DNA of 64,000 nucleotides. Source: Strix aluco. Lineage: Eukaryota; Chordata; Aves; Strigiformes; Strigidae. Positions 1-11,962 of this stretch are shown piece by piece. Both the position numbers and the translations under genes were made by a program. The stretch covers positions 9,763,466 through 9,827,465 of the forward strand of contig NC_133954.1 in assembly GCF_031877795.1 (NCBI RefSeq). The letters run 5' to 3'. How positions within the stretch are numbered: the stretch's first letter is position 1; each line of letters begins with the position of its first letter. The notes beneath the pieces are model-generated. The model had not been told where the DNA came from and made no database searches. It saw only the letters and a list, made by a program, of their open reading frames with translations.

Positions 1-850
1 GGGCTGTCGCTGTGACCCATCGGTGACAAACCCCGCTGCTCCCGAGGGACGGGACAGCCCTGCCCGGCGCAGGGACGCACAGCGCTGCCTCCCCTTAGCT
101 CTGCCCCGAGCCCCCAGCCCTGCCCGCGGGTCTGGGGGCTCAGCCCCGTCCCCCGTCCCGGTGCCCCGCGCAAGGGCAGAGCTGGGAAAGCCCTGGTGCA
201 TGGGAGCTGCGGGGCAGGGCAGGGTGGGGTGCTGGCAGCCTCCCCGCCGCCCCCTTCTTCCCTTCCCTCCCCCGGGGCCAACGCCGTGATTCAGCCTCTC
301 GGTTTCAGTCCTCGCAGCCAACTTCCACGGGCAGCCGGAACGCTCCGGCGCAGCAGGGAGGAGCGAGGGCCGCGGCCGCCCGACGCCCCGTGCCCAGGGC
401 AGGCGTGGGCTTGTCAGCAGCAACGGCGGCCCCTGAAACGGGCCCCAAAACGCCCTGACACCGGCGGGAGGGGGGTCGTCCCCCCCTGCCACCCTGAACC
501 AGCATCGGGGGCACAGGCTGCACCCTCTGGACCAGCAGCAGGACAATGCACCCCCCAGGGAGCAGTGTCAGGGTGATGCACCCCCCCAAAACCACCAGCA
601 GCTGATGCACATCGCACCCCAACACCCGTATCAGGGTGAGGCATGCTGCCCCCAGCCACAAGGCGGGGACACACCCCCCAGTGTGGTCGTGGCCCCCAAG
701 CCTCCCCAGCCCCACAAGCCCCCTCAGCCCCCCTGCAGGGTCTCCCCCACTTTATGGGGGCATCCAGCCCCCCAGCCCATCCTCCCGCTCCCACCCGAGC
801 GGCCGGCTCCTGCAGAACACCCCAGCCCCAGGGAGCCCCAAGGTGGAGGC
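1..850. other. GC-rich intergenic flank, no gene seen
   Basis: I see no convincing exon here on either strand. The stretch is GC-rich, with long open frames that carry no recognisable domain and look like compositional artefacts. Between about 490 and 660 there is a degenerate reiteration of a cagggtga-tgcac type phrase with C runs, probably a decayed minisatellite. In the conserved gene order this would be the spacer between P3H4 and JUP, but no JUP exon is visible. Confidence 0.5.
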
Positions 851-869
851 AGCTGTGAAAAGACCGGTC

Positions 870-885
870 CGGATTTTATTAAAAG
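870..885 (-). terminator. P3H4: P3H4 poly(A) signal
   Basis: The plus strand reads ggattttattaaaag here, so the minus strand carries AATAAA at about 875-880. It lies about 770 bases beyond the P3H4 stop codon and is the first canonical signal in the right orientation, so the 3' UTR probably runs from 1653 to about 855. The downstream GU-rich element was not verified. Confidence 0.6.
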
Positions 886-1653
886 TTCAGCACCAGTAAA
901 TATAAAAAAAAAAAAAAGCGACTGTGCAAGTCGGGAAGTATTAAATTAACGGAGCTTAAGGCTACAGAGGGCTGGTGTGGGGAAAATTCAAGGCACACGC
1001 AGGGCACAGGCGACGCAGCCTCACCAGGCTGCAGCCACGCAGCGGCACGGGGACACCAGCACACCCCGAGCCCCGCGGTAGCCCCGGGCACCCCGAAGGG
1101 ACCCTGGACTCTGGGGGCTGGCGGGGGGCCGGAGGCACCAGAGCAGGAGCCCCGAGGAGCCCCAGGAGGGGCAGCACCATGCATTGCTCCCGGAGCAGGG
1201 GCAGCCCCCCAAAACCCTCGAGACAACATGGGGGTCAATCCTGGCGCACGGTCCACAGGTCCTGGGAGGAGCGGAGGGACACCGGGGACAGGGATGGCCC
1301 GGGGGGGGGCTCCTGGGCAGGCAGGGGGGTTCGGCGGTGCCGGTGCTCCACCGAGGGGAATCGGGCTGCGCTCAGGGCAGCAGACGTCCCAATGGCCAAG
1401 GCAGCCCTGCCGCTGGGCACCAGGCAGGATCAGCCCTTCCCTGCGAGCCCGTTTCTGCGCGGCGGCTGGCAGGAGCTCGAAGCCCGACGTCCCCGGGATG
1501 ACGTCACAGGGCCACCGCCGGCCAGCTCTGTCAGGGCCGGGCACCCCTTCGCCTGGCTCATCGCAGGGTCTCTGCAAAATAGGGGGGACTCGGTGGCACC
1601 GGGGCGCAGGTGCCAGCCTCCCCCCACCCCGCAGCACGGGCCCCAGCCCCGCA

Positions 1654-4600
1654 TCAGGAACCTTGGTCAGCTTTGTCCCCCTTGGTCTTGGGCTCCTGCC
1701 ACCACTCTGCGAAGAAGCCCTCCTCGTAGTCGCCTTCGCCCTCGAACTCGCCATCAGAGGGCAGGTCCCGCGCCGCCGGCCCCTCGCCGCCGTCCACCTC
1801 CATCTGCAGCGCGGGACGGGCAGGAGGAGGCAGCGGGGCCCCGTCCGCAGCCTCTTCTCCAGGGCTGGTTCAAGGGTCGGACCCCCCCGCCCGAGGAAGG
1901 GCCCTGCCCTGGGGTACCCACAGCACCCACCCGCACCACCCAGCACCCCCAAAAGCGCCCGGCTGCACCCACGCCGGGGCCATCGTCTACCTCATCGTCA
2001 GCCTGCAGGTACTGCCGGGCGAAGTCCAGCATCTTCTTCTGGGCCGCCGTCCGGTTGTGGTAGCGCACGGCTTCCTGGGCACGGGGAGGGAGCGGGGCCT
2101 GCGTCAGCCCCCCCGCTGCCGGCAGAGCCACGGGACCGGGGGGCTGGGGGTCCTCACCGGCCGGGGCTCGAAGTCCTCGTCCTGCAGGCGCCAGCGCTCG
2201 CGGTGGAAGCGGTAGTAGACCAGGTTCTGCTGCATCACGGCGTCGCCCGGGTCGAAGAGCATGTAGCTGGAGACGCTGCGCACCGCGTCCCGCACGTCGT
2301 TCACTGCCGGGAGCAGCAGCGCCGGGTGATGGGGGGTGACACCCCCGCAGCACCCCGGGGTGCCCCGTGGCCACAGTCCCCCGCTCCCGCCGGCACTCAC
2401 GCTTGTAGTAGGCAAACTGCAGGTAGTGGTACATGGTGGCCACGAACTTCTCCACGAAGTAGCCGCCCACGTTGGGGGTGAGCTCCGTCTCGCAGTCCAC
2501 CTTGCACTGCAGCACGCTCACAAAGTGGTCTGGGGGGAGGCATCAGGCGCTGTGACCCATCGCCCCCCCCCCACCCCCAGCCTGCTGGCCCCCGGCCCCC
2601 TGCCCGGTCACCTGCGATGGCGGGGTAGAAGTCCTTGAACTCCTGCAGCTCGTAGGCGCCCTCGCAGCCGGCCAGGCAGTCCTCGTAGGCCTTGTAGTAC
2701 TCAGCCAGCGCCTGCTCCATGTCGGCCGCGCTGCTCCGGAAGTCCCCGTTGTTGTACAGCTTCACCGACCGCACGAATATCGGCTGCCGGGGACCAAGCG
2801 GGTGCCGCTCACCTCCCCGCCGGGCGCCGCAGCCCGCCAGCAGCACCCCCCTGCCCTGCTCCCCCCCCCCAGCACGGGCCCCACTGAGATGCTTTTTGGG
2901 GGGCAGGAGGGGAGCGACCAGGGCTCAGCGAGGGACAGCCGCTTCCCTCGGGGTTCGGCAGGACCAGGCGCACCCGAGCCCTGGGGAGCCCCTCTTGCAC
3001 CCCAGCCCCGTCCCCTCCCCACCTCATAGGGCTGAGCCTCCAGGTCGACCAGGTATTCATCCACGTCCAGCATCGTCCGGTAATAGTTCAGGTACTTCAA
3101 GGTCATCTCGTGCTTGGGGTTCTTCTGCAGGAAGGTGTGGGCAGCGGACACCGCCTTCTCGATCTTATTTGACTGGGGAGGGAGACAGAGCCGGTGCAGC
3201 AGCCCGCTGCGGGGGCAGACGGGGCGGCGCTGCGGCCGCGGGGGGCTCAGCACCCGCAGAGCCCGGGGCTGCGGGGCAGAGGCCGGTCCTGGGGGGGGCA
3301 CAGCACCAGCCCCGAGCCCAACCATCCACCCGCAGCGATGGACAGACAGGATCTGGGACCATGGACAAATCCAGCCACAGCAACACCCCCCCTGTGCCCG
3401 TGGTGGGCGCGGGGACAGCTCGGTCCCTCGTGGACCCCCACATCCAGCCCGGAGCCGTCCCCGCGGGGTGGGTTGGGCCCACGCACCCGCTCTCCTCGGG
3501 CACCGGCGCCAGCCCCGGCTCCCCAGCTGCATGAGCTCTCAGGTTGCAACTTCAGGGGAGCGAGACTGGGGGGGTTGAACGAACTGTCCATGAAATGGGT
3601 TTTGGCCAGAGCAAGCAGGAGGAAAAGTCATGAAGGATGCGGCCAGGCCGTCCCTCGGCACCGCCAGCGGAGCGGGGCAGCGGCGCTAAGTGCTAAAGCA
3701 GGATCCACCAGCAGCTCGGGACCCCGACCAGCACCGGCGCCTGGGGAGGGAGCGTCCCCGGCCAGAGCAGGGTCCCCCCGGGGCAATCGACGCCTTCGAA
3801 ACCTCCCTCCACGTCTGCACCTGGAGCCGAGCGAGCGCGTCCCCGGACGGAGCATCCAGACACGTGTCCCGCACCAATTGGCGGCACCGGACCCGCCAGC
3901 TCGGGCCCCTCGGCCGGGGCAGCCCCGGTGTCCCCCTCCCCAGGTGACGCACTGCCCGGCCACCGGGACCTTGGGGGACCAGGGCAACTCAAGGCGGGGT
4001 GGGGGGACACAACCACAGGGGCCCCCAGTCCCGGGGGCGCCCCTCACGTCCTGCCTGATGCATCCCAGATGACGGTGACGTGCCACGGCGCAGGGGCAGG
4101 ATGGAGGAGCCGGGGGGGGGGGTGCCAGATGGGAAGGGGGGTGCAGGACGGGAAAGCACGTGGCAGCCGGGTGCAGGATAGAGGGGAGCTGGGTTCAGGG
4201 GGGGCAGAGAGGGGGGGGGCAGGCTGGCGGTGTAGGATGGGGGCACAGGGTGGGGATGCAGGGTGGGGGGATGAAGGATGGGGGTGTTGAAGAGGAGGTA
4301 CAGGATGAGGGGTGCAAGATGAGGGGTGCAGGATGGGGGGTGCAGGATGGGGGGGGTGAAGGATGGGGGTGTCCCAGAGGCGGTACAGGACGAGGGGTGC
4401 AGGATGAGACACAGGCTGGGGGTGCCCCCGCTGGGGGGGCCGAGTGGAGGGGCGCAGGTAGAGGAGGAGGCGCAGGTTGGAGCGGGGCAGGACGGGGGTA
4501 CAGGACGCCCCCCACTCCCTCTCCGCCCGCCTCCCCCCCCGCCCCGAGCCACGTTGCGCGGCATTTGCGCGCCCGCCGCCTCACCTTGAAGAGCGCGTAG

Positions 4601-5058
4601 TGCAGGTACTGGTAGGGCAGGCGGCGCTGGAAGTCGCGCAGCGTTTGCGCGGGGGGGTAGCGCAGCTGGAAGACGGGCAGGTCGCGCTTGCAGGCGCGCA
4701 GGCAGCCGGCGCGGCGCAGCAGCCGCCCGAAGAGCTGCAGCTCCCGCTCCCACTCCCACGCCGCGGGGTCCCCCTCCGCGGGGGGCTCCTCCGCGGGGTC
4801 CCCCTCCGCGGGCGCGGCGCAGCGGCGGTGGCAGTGCGCTTCGCTGTCGCGCAGCAGGCGGTGGAGGCGCAGACTGGCCTCCAGCTCCCGGGCGCTCTCC
4901 GCCCACTGCGCGCCCGCGTACTGCGCCAGCGCCCGCGCGTAGGCGCGTTGCAGCGGCTCCAGCGCGGCCGCGGGGAATCCGCGCACGCTGTACTCCTCGT
5001 ACTGCGCCGCGCACAGCCCCGCCGCCAGCACCGCCAGCGCCAGCGCCGCGCCGCCCAT
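1654..5058 (-). CDS. P3H4: P3H4 / SC65, ER collagen-modification scaffold (non-catalytic leprecan)
   Basis: Seven coding exons give 434 residues (human about 437): 4585-5058, 3023-3172, 2612-2783, 2401-2529, 2158-2303, 1991-2074, 1654-1803. Residues 1-18 are a signal peptide ([18 protein letters not shown]). The four CXXXC motifs of the leprecan family are present: CHRRC 76-80, CLRAC 119-123, CLAGC 244-248, CKVDC 274-278. There is no prolyl-hydroxylase dioxygenase domain, as known for this paralogue, and the C-terminus is an acidic tail ([15 protein letters not shown]). The family is known to act in the ER with P3H3, cyclophilin B and LH1, supporting lysyl hydroxylation of collagen helices. 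An AEGDP phrase is duplicated at residues 84-98. The gene is head to head with FKBP10. The start is the only ATG followed by a signal peptide, within a CpG island. Confidence 0.94.
4100..4430. repeat. G-rich degenerate minisatellite in P3H4 intron 1
   Basis: The plus strand repeats variants of ggatgggggtgcaggatg roughly every 17-25 bases, with many G runs of four to eight. It sits inside the first P3H4 intron, so the G-rich strand is the transcription template and could form quadruplexes. The C-rich complement gives long open frames of no coding meaning. Confidence 0.75.
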
Positions 5059-5379
5059 CCCCGCCGCCGCCGCGCACTGCTCCGCGCAGCGCCGCGCTCC
5101 CCTCCGCGCAGGGGGGCGGGCGGCGGGGAAGGGGCGGTGCGCGGCGGGCGCGCAGGGTCTTAGTGCGGGTCTGCGCGGCGGGCGCAGCGCTCGGGGGGGC
5201 GGGTGGGAGGGGGTGCGCGGTGCTGCGCGCTGCGGGGAGTCACCCCGAGCCCCCCCCGCGCTCTCAGGATGCGCCCCGGGCCCGGGGGTGCGCTCGGGGA
5301 TGCGCGTTGCAGAGCGAGGGGTGCTGGGTGCCACCCTGGGGTGCGCTGGGTGCCACCCTGTGCTGTCCCGGGCAGCCGG

Positions 5380-5495
5380 ATGGACCCCCCCAGCCCGGCC
5401 AGACCCCCCCAGCCCGGCTGGAACCACAACCAGGCCAGACCCCCCCAGCCCAGCTGGACCCCCCCAGCCTGGCTGGACGCCCCCAGCCCGGCCGT
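5380..5495. repeat. Minisatellite, about 20-bp unit, five to six copies
   Basis: Imperfect copies of gaccccccagcccggctg follow one another with small changes. They lie upstream of P3H4 between the divergent genes. The length probably varies between individuals, as is usual for this class. Confidence 0.75.
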
Positions 5496-6347
5496 GCCTG
5501 GAGCTGCTGGCTGGTGCCAAGCCGGTGGCCACAGGCCCCACGCCGTGCCAGATCCCAGAGCTGCGTCGTGCCAGGCCTCGGCTCGGCCGCGCTGGCCCCA
5601 GCCCAAGGCCGAGGCTCTGCTGCCGGCTGGACGGTGGCCCTGGGGGTGTCACAGCGCGGGGCAGGAGCCAGGACGCTGCTGAGGTTGTTAGTGCCCAGCA
5701 CCTCCCTGCAAACCCGCGGCCGGGGCCGCCGTCGCCCCTAAGGAAGCGCTCGCTTGCCCCAGAGTCAGGCCCTGACCCCACTGTGCCATGGGGAGACCCC
5801 CGAGTCCCCCCGAGTGGTGCTGAGGTCGCTCAGCCCCAGCGCGGTGCATTGGGGAGCTGCAGAGCACCCTGAGTCCGGGCTCAGGGACCTGCTGGTGCTT
5901 TGCTTGAGCTTTTGCTCTCAGCAGCAAGTGCTGCGCCTCGGAGGAGTTTGGGGTTGGTTGGGGGTCACGTTTCCCACCCGGGACTTGCCCAGGGCTCTCA
6001 CCGGGGTGCCCGGGTTTGGGGGCGCGGGGATGTGCGGGCAGCACGTACGTGTGCATTTGATGCTGCTCCAAGCTGGAAAAGACTGCCAGAGGGGTAGTTT
6101 CACATTTTTAATCATCGTCATTCAGTGAAAGATGTTATTAAAACACTGAATTCTTTGCTTTTGCTCCACTGAACCGCTGCGGCCCGAGCAGCAGCACCCC
6201 GGAGCGACGGCACGGGAGGAGGCTGCGGGGGAGCACCGGCAGCGCTAGGACCCGGCGCGAGCGGGGCTGGGATGGGACCTCCAGCTACATAAACTGGCTT
6301 CCAAATAGCTCTCTTCAGCTTTTTCCTTCGCAGAAGGAACTGCCCAG

Positions 6348-6390
6348 AAAAAAAAAAAAAAAAAAAAAAAAGAGAGAGAAAAAAAAAAAG
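6348..6390 (+). repeat. Poly-A / GA simple repeat
   Basis: A run of about 24 A, a short GAGAGAG and a further run of A lie 260 bases before the FKBP10 start codon. No SINE or LINE body is recognisable on its left side, so this is called a simple repeat and not a retroposon tail. Confidence 0.8.
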
Positions 6391-6650
6391 AAACCTTCTT
6401 GACGTGGAGCTTTGCCTCTGTGACTTTTCCCGCCCAGCCCCGATGCCGCCGGCTGGGGGGACTTGCCCCGGCGATGCCGTGGGGTGACCGGTGGTGGGAG
6501 CGTGGCTGGGGGGGGGCCGAGGCGCCAGGCCCGGGGTACACGTGTACAGAAATTCCAGCTAGGCCGGGGCTGGGCAGGCGGCTGCCGCGCTGGCCCCACC
6601 TCTCCGCCTTCCCCCACCGAGCCTTTCCGCCGGCTGCAGCCTCCAGCGCC

Positions 6651-9600
6651 ATGTCCCCCGGCAGCCTCGTCCTCCTCCTCAGCATCCTGGGGGCCCCCGG
6701 CCTGGGCGACCCCGGCCCCCTGGAAGACGTGGTGATAGACAGATACTATGTCCCCAAAATCTGCCTGCGGGAAGTCCAGATGGGGGATTTCATTCGCTAC
6801 CACTACAATGGGACCTTTAAAGATGGCAAAAAGTTTGACTCCAGGTATAGCCCTCGGCTCTTTACCGAATGCATGTGGCCCTGGCCAGCCCTGCGCTGCG
6901 GAGGGGCTCCCTGCATGCCTTCCCCCCCCGGCCTGCCTGCGTGTCGCCCCGCCGCACCCCCGAGGGCCAGCAGGCAGCCAGGCGAGGAGCAGGCAGCTGC
7001 CTGCTCGGGCCAGCCCCCAGGCCCCGCAGCCTGGACCCCACGGAGGGCGTTTGGCGGGTGCTGGGGGTGAGGACGGGGAGCCTGGGGGGCCCTGCACACG
7101 TGTCAGCCCTGGGGCCCCAGCGTGGCCCTGAGCAAACCGCCGAGCGCAGCCCCCCTGCCTCGGGCTGCCTGCCCCTGCCTGCCCCTGCCTGCCCCGTTTC
7201 CAGCCCCTGCCCGTGCACCCGTGCTGCTGCCTGGGGTTTGGCAGCAGCCCCCCACCCTCCGGGGAGCCCCCGGTGCCCTGCGGGTGCCCGCGCTGCCCAC
7301 ACGCCCTCAACCCCGGGGTGCTGCGGGGTGCGGGGAAGCCCATCCCAGGCACGGGCAGGATTTGGCCCTAAGTGAGACATTTTACACTCAGAACATGTAC
7401 TTGCGTGTGCTGCACCGGCAGGGAAAACACTTAAAGCACTTTGAAACGTGGCAGCGGCAAAACCCGTTCATTACCTAAGAGGCTTCACTCTGGCTGGTCT
7501 TAGCGCTCCTCGGCCCGTGCACCAATCCTGCTCCGCTCCCGCTGGCTGTAAACCAGCGTTTATGTTGGTGCAGTCCCTGATTTGCACCACCGCGAGCAGG
7601 GGGAGGATCAGGGACCCGGTGAAAGGGCAGAAACAAACTGAGCAGTGCTGGGGCTCAGCCCCAGCCCCACGTAGGAACAAAAACTTTCCAGAGGGGCATT
7701 TTTCAGAGCCCTGGAAAGCGAAGGGATTCTGCTCCGGTTCAATGTGTCTCCTCTTTCTTGCGAGCATGAATCAAGGAGAAAGTAACGGAGCTGTGGTGCC
7801 GCTGCTGCCGCCGCGCACCCCAGCTGCGGTGGGAACCCGGGGACATTCGCTGCTAAAATAATTCCTTGTCCTGACGACTGCAGCGTGCTGCCGGGAGGAA
7901 GCATCAGCTGCGCATTGAAGGGGATGAAGGGTTTCGATTTATCTGAAATGGGCCCAGTTGCTTCTTGGAGTATTTTAAGATTTAAAAATAAAAACAAATT
8001 TGCAGTTTAAAAATGAGGCCTGGGACGTTTTCTTTCCTCCTCGCTGCATAAAGCTCCAAATGTGCCATAAGCGAAACGATTTGGAAGCAGCAGAAATCCC
8101 GGGAGCTGCCGGCCCCCGGCCCAGCGGGCGAGGTCTGGGGAGGGCGTTGATGGGTTCGGTCCCCAGGGAGAGCGTCACCCGCCTCCTTCGCACCCAGAGG
8201 GCCCGACCCTCGTTCCCCTGCCCCCAGGGTGCTGGGCGCGCAGGGTCAGACCAGCACCCTGGCTGGTGCCATGGGAGGCAGCTCCACCCCGGGCAGTGCA
8301 GGATTGATCCCCCCAGGATCAACGGTTCTGAGCTCTGCCTGCAGCATGGGGACCCGCTGGCTGTGGGGGGTTACCTGCCCCCCTGGGGTGGGGGCAGCCC
8401 CGTCCCCCTGCTCTGCCCCTGGGGTGGGCAGCACCGGGGAGCCCCACGCCATCCCTCCGTGCTCGCAGGATCCACCCTGAGCCCTCAGCACTGGCACTGA
8501 GCACCCCCAGCACCAGCAGTTCTGGGGGTTTCACCCTGTGCCGCACCACTGACGCCTCTGTCCCTTCGCCCCAGCTACGACCGAGGGGCCACGGTGGCCG
8601 GTGTGGTGGGTGTCGGGCGGCTGATCACCGGCATGGACCGGGGGCTGCAGGGCATGTGCGTGAACGAGCGGCGTCACCTCATCGTGCCCCCCCACCTGGG
8701 CTACGGCAGCATCGGCGTGGGTAAGGGGCCGCGACACGGCGGGGGGACGGAGGGACCAAACCCCCGGGGCCGGTGTTAGTGGGGACAGAGCCCCAGTGCC
8801 CGGCCGGCAGGCGCTGGCGAAGGCGGCTCCATGGCCAGGGCGAGTGGTGCCTAAGCAGGGCTCCCCGGAATGAGGGGTCCTGTCCCCCTCGGGCTCTGCT
8901 GCTTCCCGGGGGGCTGGCATATGTGGCCGGCAGCCCCAGGCAGCAGCGGGCTCGGGAGGGCTTCAGGGGACGGAGCCCTCGGCTTGGCTGGTCCCGCCTA
9001 AGCTGCTCCGTCCTCGCTGCCGCCCCTTCAGCGGGGCTGATCCCCCCGGATGCCACCTTGTACTTCGACGTCATCATGCTGGACATCTGGAACAAGGACG
9101 ACAAGCTGCAGATCACCACCCTCTCCAAACCAGAGCGCTGCAACCGCACCGTGGAGAACTCGGACTTCGTGCGGTACCACTACAACGGCACGCTGCTGGA
9201 CGGGACCCCCTTCGACTCCAGGTACGTGGCAGCGGCGCTGGGACGCGCCCTCGCCTCAGGGCTGGGGGCACCGGGGATGGCAGGGGGACGCTGACACTGG
9301 GGCCCGCGCTGCACCCCCGTGCTCTCCCTCCCCGCACCCCGGCAGGGCCGGCGCAGCTCCAGGACCCCCAAACCAGCCTCCTGCGTGGCACTGGGGGAGC
9401 TGGTGTGGCCCTGGAACCGTCCCCCCCCCTCATTCCTCCCCACCAGCTACAGCAAGGACAGCACCTACGACACGTACGTGGGCACCGGGTGGCTGATCAA
9501 GGGCATGGACCAGGCGCTGCTGGGCATGTGCGCGGGGGAGAAGAGGAGCATCATCATCCCCCCGTTCCTGGCCTACGGGGAGAAGGGCTACGGTGAGTCA

Positions 9601-11962
9601 GGCACCTCCCTGTCGTGCCCGGTCCCTTCCCTCCCTCACGGCTCCGTGCAGAGCCCCCCACGGTGCCCCAGGACCCTCGTCCGGGCTGACCCATGTCCCC
9701 CCCTAGGGACCGTGATCCCACCGCAGGCGTCGCTGGTGTTCAGCGTGCTGCTGGTGGACTTCCACAACCCCCGCGACAGCGTCTCCCTGGAGCACCTGGA
9801 GGTGCCGCCGTCCTGCAAGCGCAGGGCTGTGACCGGCGACTTTGTCCGCTACCACTACAACGGGACGCTCATGGACGGGACGGTCTTCGACTCCAGGTGT
9901 GGGGAGGGGAGCGGCCGAGGGGGGAGGACCCCCTGATGTCCCCTCCTGCCCCATGCTCAGCAGCCAGCTGCATGGAGAGGCTGGAGAATTGGAGGGAGAT
10001 GTTGGAGAGGGCGGTAAAGGGCATGAAATAGGCCCAAAGAGACAAGACCTGTTTGCCACATCCCTAGGAACAAGGTTTGGCTCCTGAGGGAGCAGGGCAG
10101 AGGCTGGAGAAGGGGTGCGGGTTGGGGTGCAGGGGTTGGGGAGGGGGTTTCTTGGGCCAGGCTCTCTTGCATGACGGCACTGGGGGCTTCTCTCGCTGCA
10201 GCTACTCCCGCAATCACACCTACAACACCTACATCGGGAAGGGCTACATCATCCCCGGCATGGACCAGGCCCTGCAAGGGGTCTGCATGGGAGAGCGGCG
10301 GCGGGTGCTCATCCCCCCACACCTGGCCTACGGGGAGAACGGGGCAGGTAAAGGGCAGCCCCGGGGTCTGGTGTGACCACACGGCACGGCCCGGGGCTGC
10401 GGCATCCCCCCTCTGGCCTGGCGTGCTGGATCTGACATTGGGAAAGTGCTGGCCAAGCAGGGCCAGCTCCTCACCCCGGGGGTCACCACCATCCCCAAGG
10501 CTCCGGGCGTTGCGGGGGGTGTCGTGGGCAGGGGTATGGCCGATGCCAACATGTGCAGAGCCAGGGCTCCGCGGGCGGACTGTGGGAAGAAGCAGGGAAA
10601 GGCTTCACCAGCCCCGCGGCGCGCCGGCAGCAGCTCTCCTCATCCTCCTCTTCCAGGGGACAAAATTCCTGGCTCGGCCGTGCTCATCTTTGACGTCCAC
10701 ATCATCGACTTCCACAACCCCGCGGACCCGGTGGAGATCGAGACCGTGTTCCGGCCCGAGGGCTGCAACGTCACCACCCGCGACAGAGACTTTGTCCGCT
10801 ACCACTACAACTGCTCCTTGCTGGACGGCACCAAGCTCTTCTCCTCGTGCGTGCTGCCTGCGGGCTGCCCCCCCCCCCCCCCACCTTCCCTTCCCAGGGC
10901 CACATCCTGGCAGGCGCTGAGCCGGGGGTGGGCGGGCACCGCAGCAGGGCTGGGAGCGGATGGAGGGCGCAGGATTTCGGGGCACAGCCCGAGGGGTTCT
11001 CTCAGCTCCGTGGTCTTTGTGTCTCCTGCAGCCACGACTACGAGAAGCCCCAGGAGGTGACTCTGGGGGCCAACAAGGTGATCGAGGGCCTGAACAGTGG
11101 CCTCCTCAACATGTGTGCAGGGGAGAGGCGGGTGCTCATCATCCCCCCCCACCTGGGCCATGGCGAGAGCGGAGGTAGGGGAGCGGCGTGCGGCTGCCCA
11201 CGTGGTGCAAACAGGGGGCTCTGCCTTGCTGAACCCCCTCACCCCCCCTCACCCTGAGGTTTTGCCCATCAGGGCCAGCGCTTTGCTGAGCTCCCCCACG
11301 ATGCAGCAGCTTTCCCTTGGTTTTTCAGCGCGGGGGGTGCCAGGCAGCGCCGTGCTGCGCTTCGAGGTGGAGCTGATCTCCATGGAGGAGGGGGTTCCCG
11401 AGGGCTACCTCTTCATCTGGCACGGGGAGCCGCCAGCGGGCCTCTACGAGCAGATGGACCTGAACAAGGATGGGGAGATCCCCCCCGAGGAGGTGAGCGA
11501 GGGCCCCCAGCGCCGCCAGACCGCAGGCTCGGGGCGTGCAGGAGGCAACAGGGGCGCAGGGGACCCCAGCCCGGGCACTGGGGAGCCTGAAGGGCTGCGC
11601 AGGAGAAACCCCCCAGCCCGGAGCATCGCAGGCAGGGCTGCGGCCGGGCAGGGACACCGAGGGCAGCCCGTGTCCTTGTCCCTGCCCCGTTCTCGGTGCG
11701 GGCCGTGCCGCTCCCCGCCGTGCCCGGTGCCAGCTGCGCAGAGCAAAGCTGCATCTCTGCCCTCTCCCCGCTGCAGTTCTCCACCTTCATCAAGACCCAG
11801 GTGGCGGAAGGGAAAGGCCGCCTCATGCCCAGCTCCGACCCGGAGAAAGTCATCGCCGACATGTTCAGGAACCAGGACCGCAACCAGGACGGGAAGATCA
11901 CCGCCGAGGAGCTGAAGCTGAAGTCGGACGAGGACCAGGAGAAGATCCACGAGGAGCTCTGA
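6651..11962 (+). CDS. FKBP10: FKBP10 / FKBP65, ER peptidyl-prolyl isomerase for collagen
   Basis: Ten exons give 564 residues (human 582): 6651-6844, 8575-8720, 9032-9221, 9447-9592, 9707-9896, 10202-10347, 10657-10846, 11032-11174, 11329-11492, 11777-11962. A signal peptide (about 1-19) is followed by four FKBP-type PPIase domains at roughly 40-135, 152-247, 264-359 and 376-470. Each opens with the RYHYNGT or RYHYNCS phrase, which also holds an N-glycosylation sequon, and carries a GMD or GLN turn and a PPHLGYG, PPFLAYG or PPHLAYG type motif. Two EF-hands follow ([12 protein letters not shown] about 492-503; [12 protein letters not shown] 537-548) and the C-terminus is HEEL, an ER-retention signal. 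The family is known to act on procollagen and to promote LH2 (PLOD2) dimerisation for telopeptide lysine hydroxylation. The ATG chosen starts the signal peptide. Intron 1 (6845-8574) holds nothing recognisable apart from a 10-bp repeat. Confidence 0.97.
7166..7195. repeat. 10-bp tandem repeat, three copies
   Basis: Three exact copies of tgcctgcccc lie in FKBP10 intron 1. This is a short simple tandem with no visible function. Confidence 0.8.

Larger units (their letters stand above)
5059..6650. promoter_or_regulatory. Divergent promoter interval between P3H4 and FKBP10
   Basis: About 1.6 kb separates the two start codons, which point away from each other. The P3H4 side (5059-5230) is CpG-dense with GC boxes (ggggcgg type) at about 5111-5120 and 5131-5137. 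The middle holds a minisatellite (5380-5495). The FKBP10 side is less CpG-rich and has an acataaa TATA-like stretch near 6286 and a long poly-A tract at 6348-6390 in the presumed 5' leader. The transcription start sites are inferred only from composition. Confidence 0.6.

Noticed and set aside
1228-2481. Long plus-strand open frames opposite P3H4 and in other GC-rich segments
   Set aside because: They are antisense to well-supported exons or lie in minisatellites, show no domains, and follow from the scarcity of stops in GC-rich DNA.
6348-6390. Poly-A tract as a SINE tail in the FKBP10 leader
   Set aside because: The flanking sequence does not resemble a tRNA- or 7SL-derived SINE, and the run continues as a GA-interrupted simple repeat.
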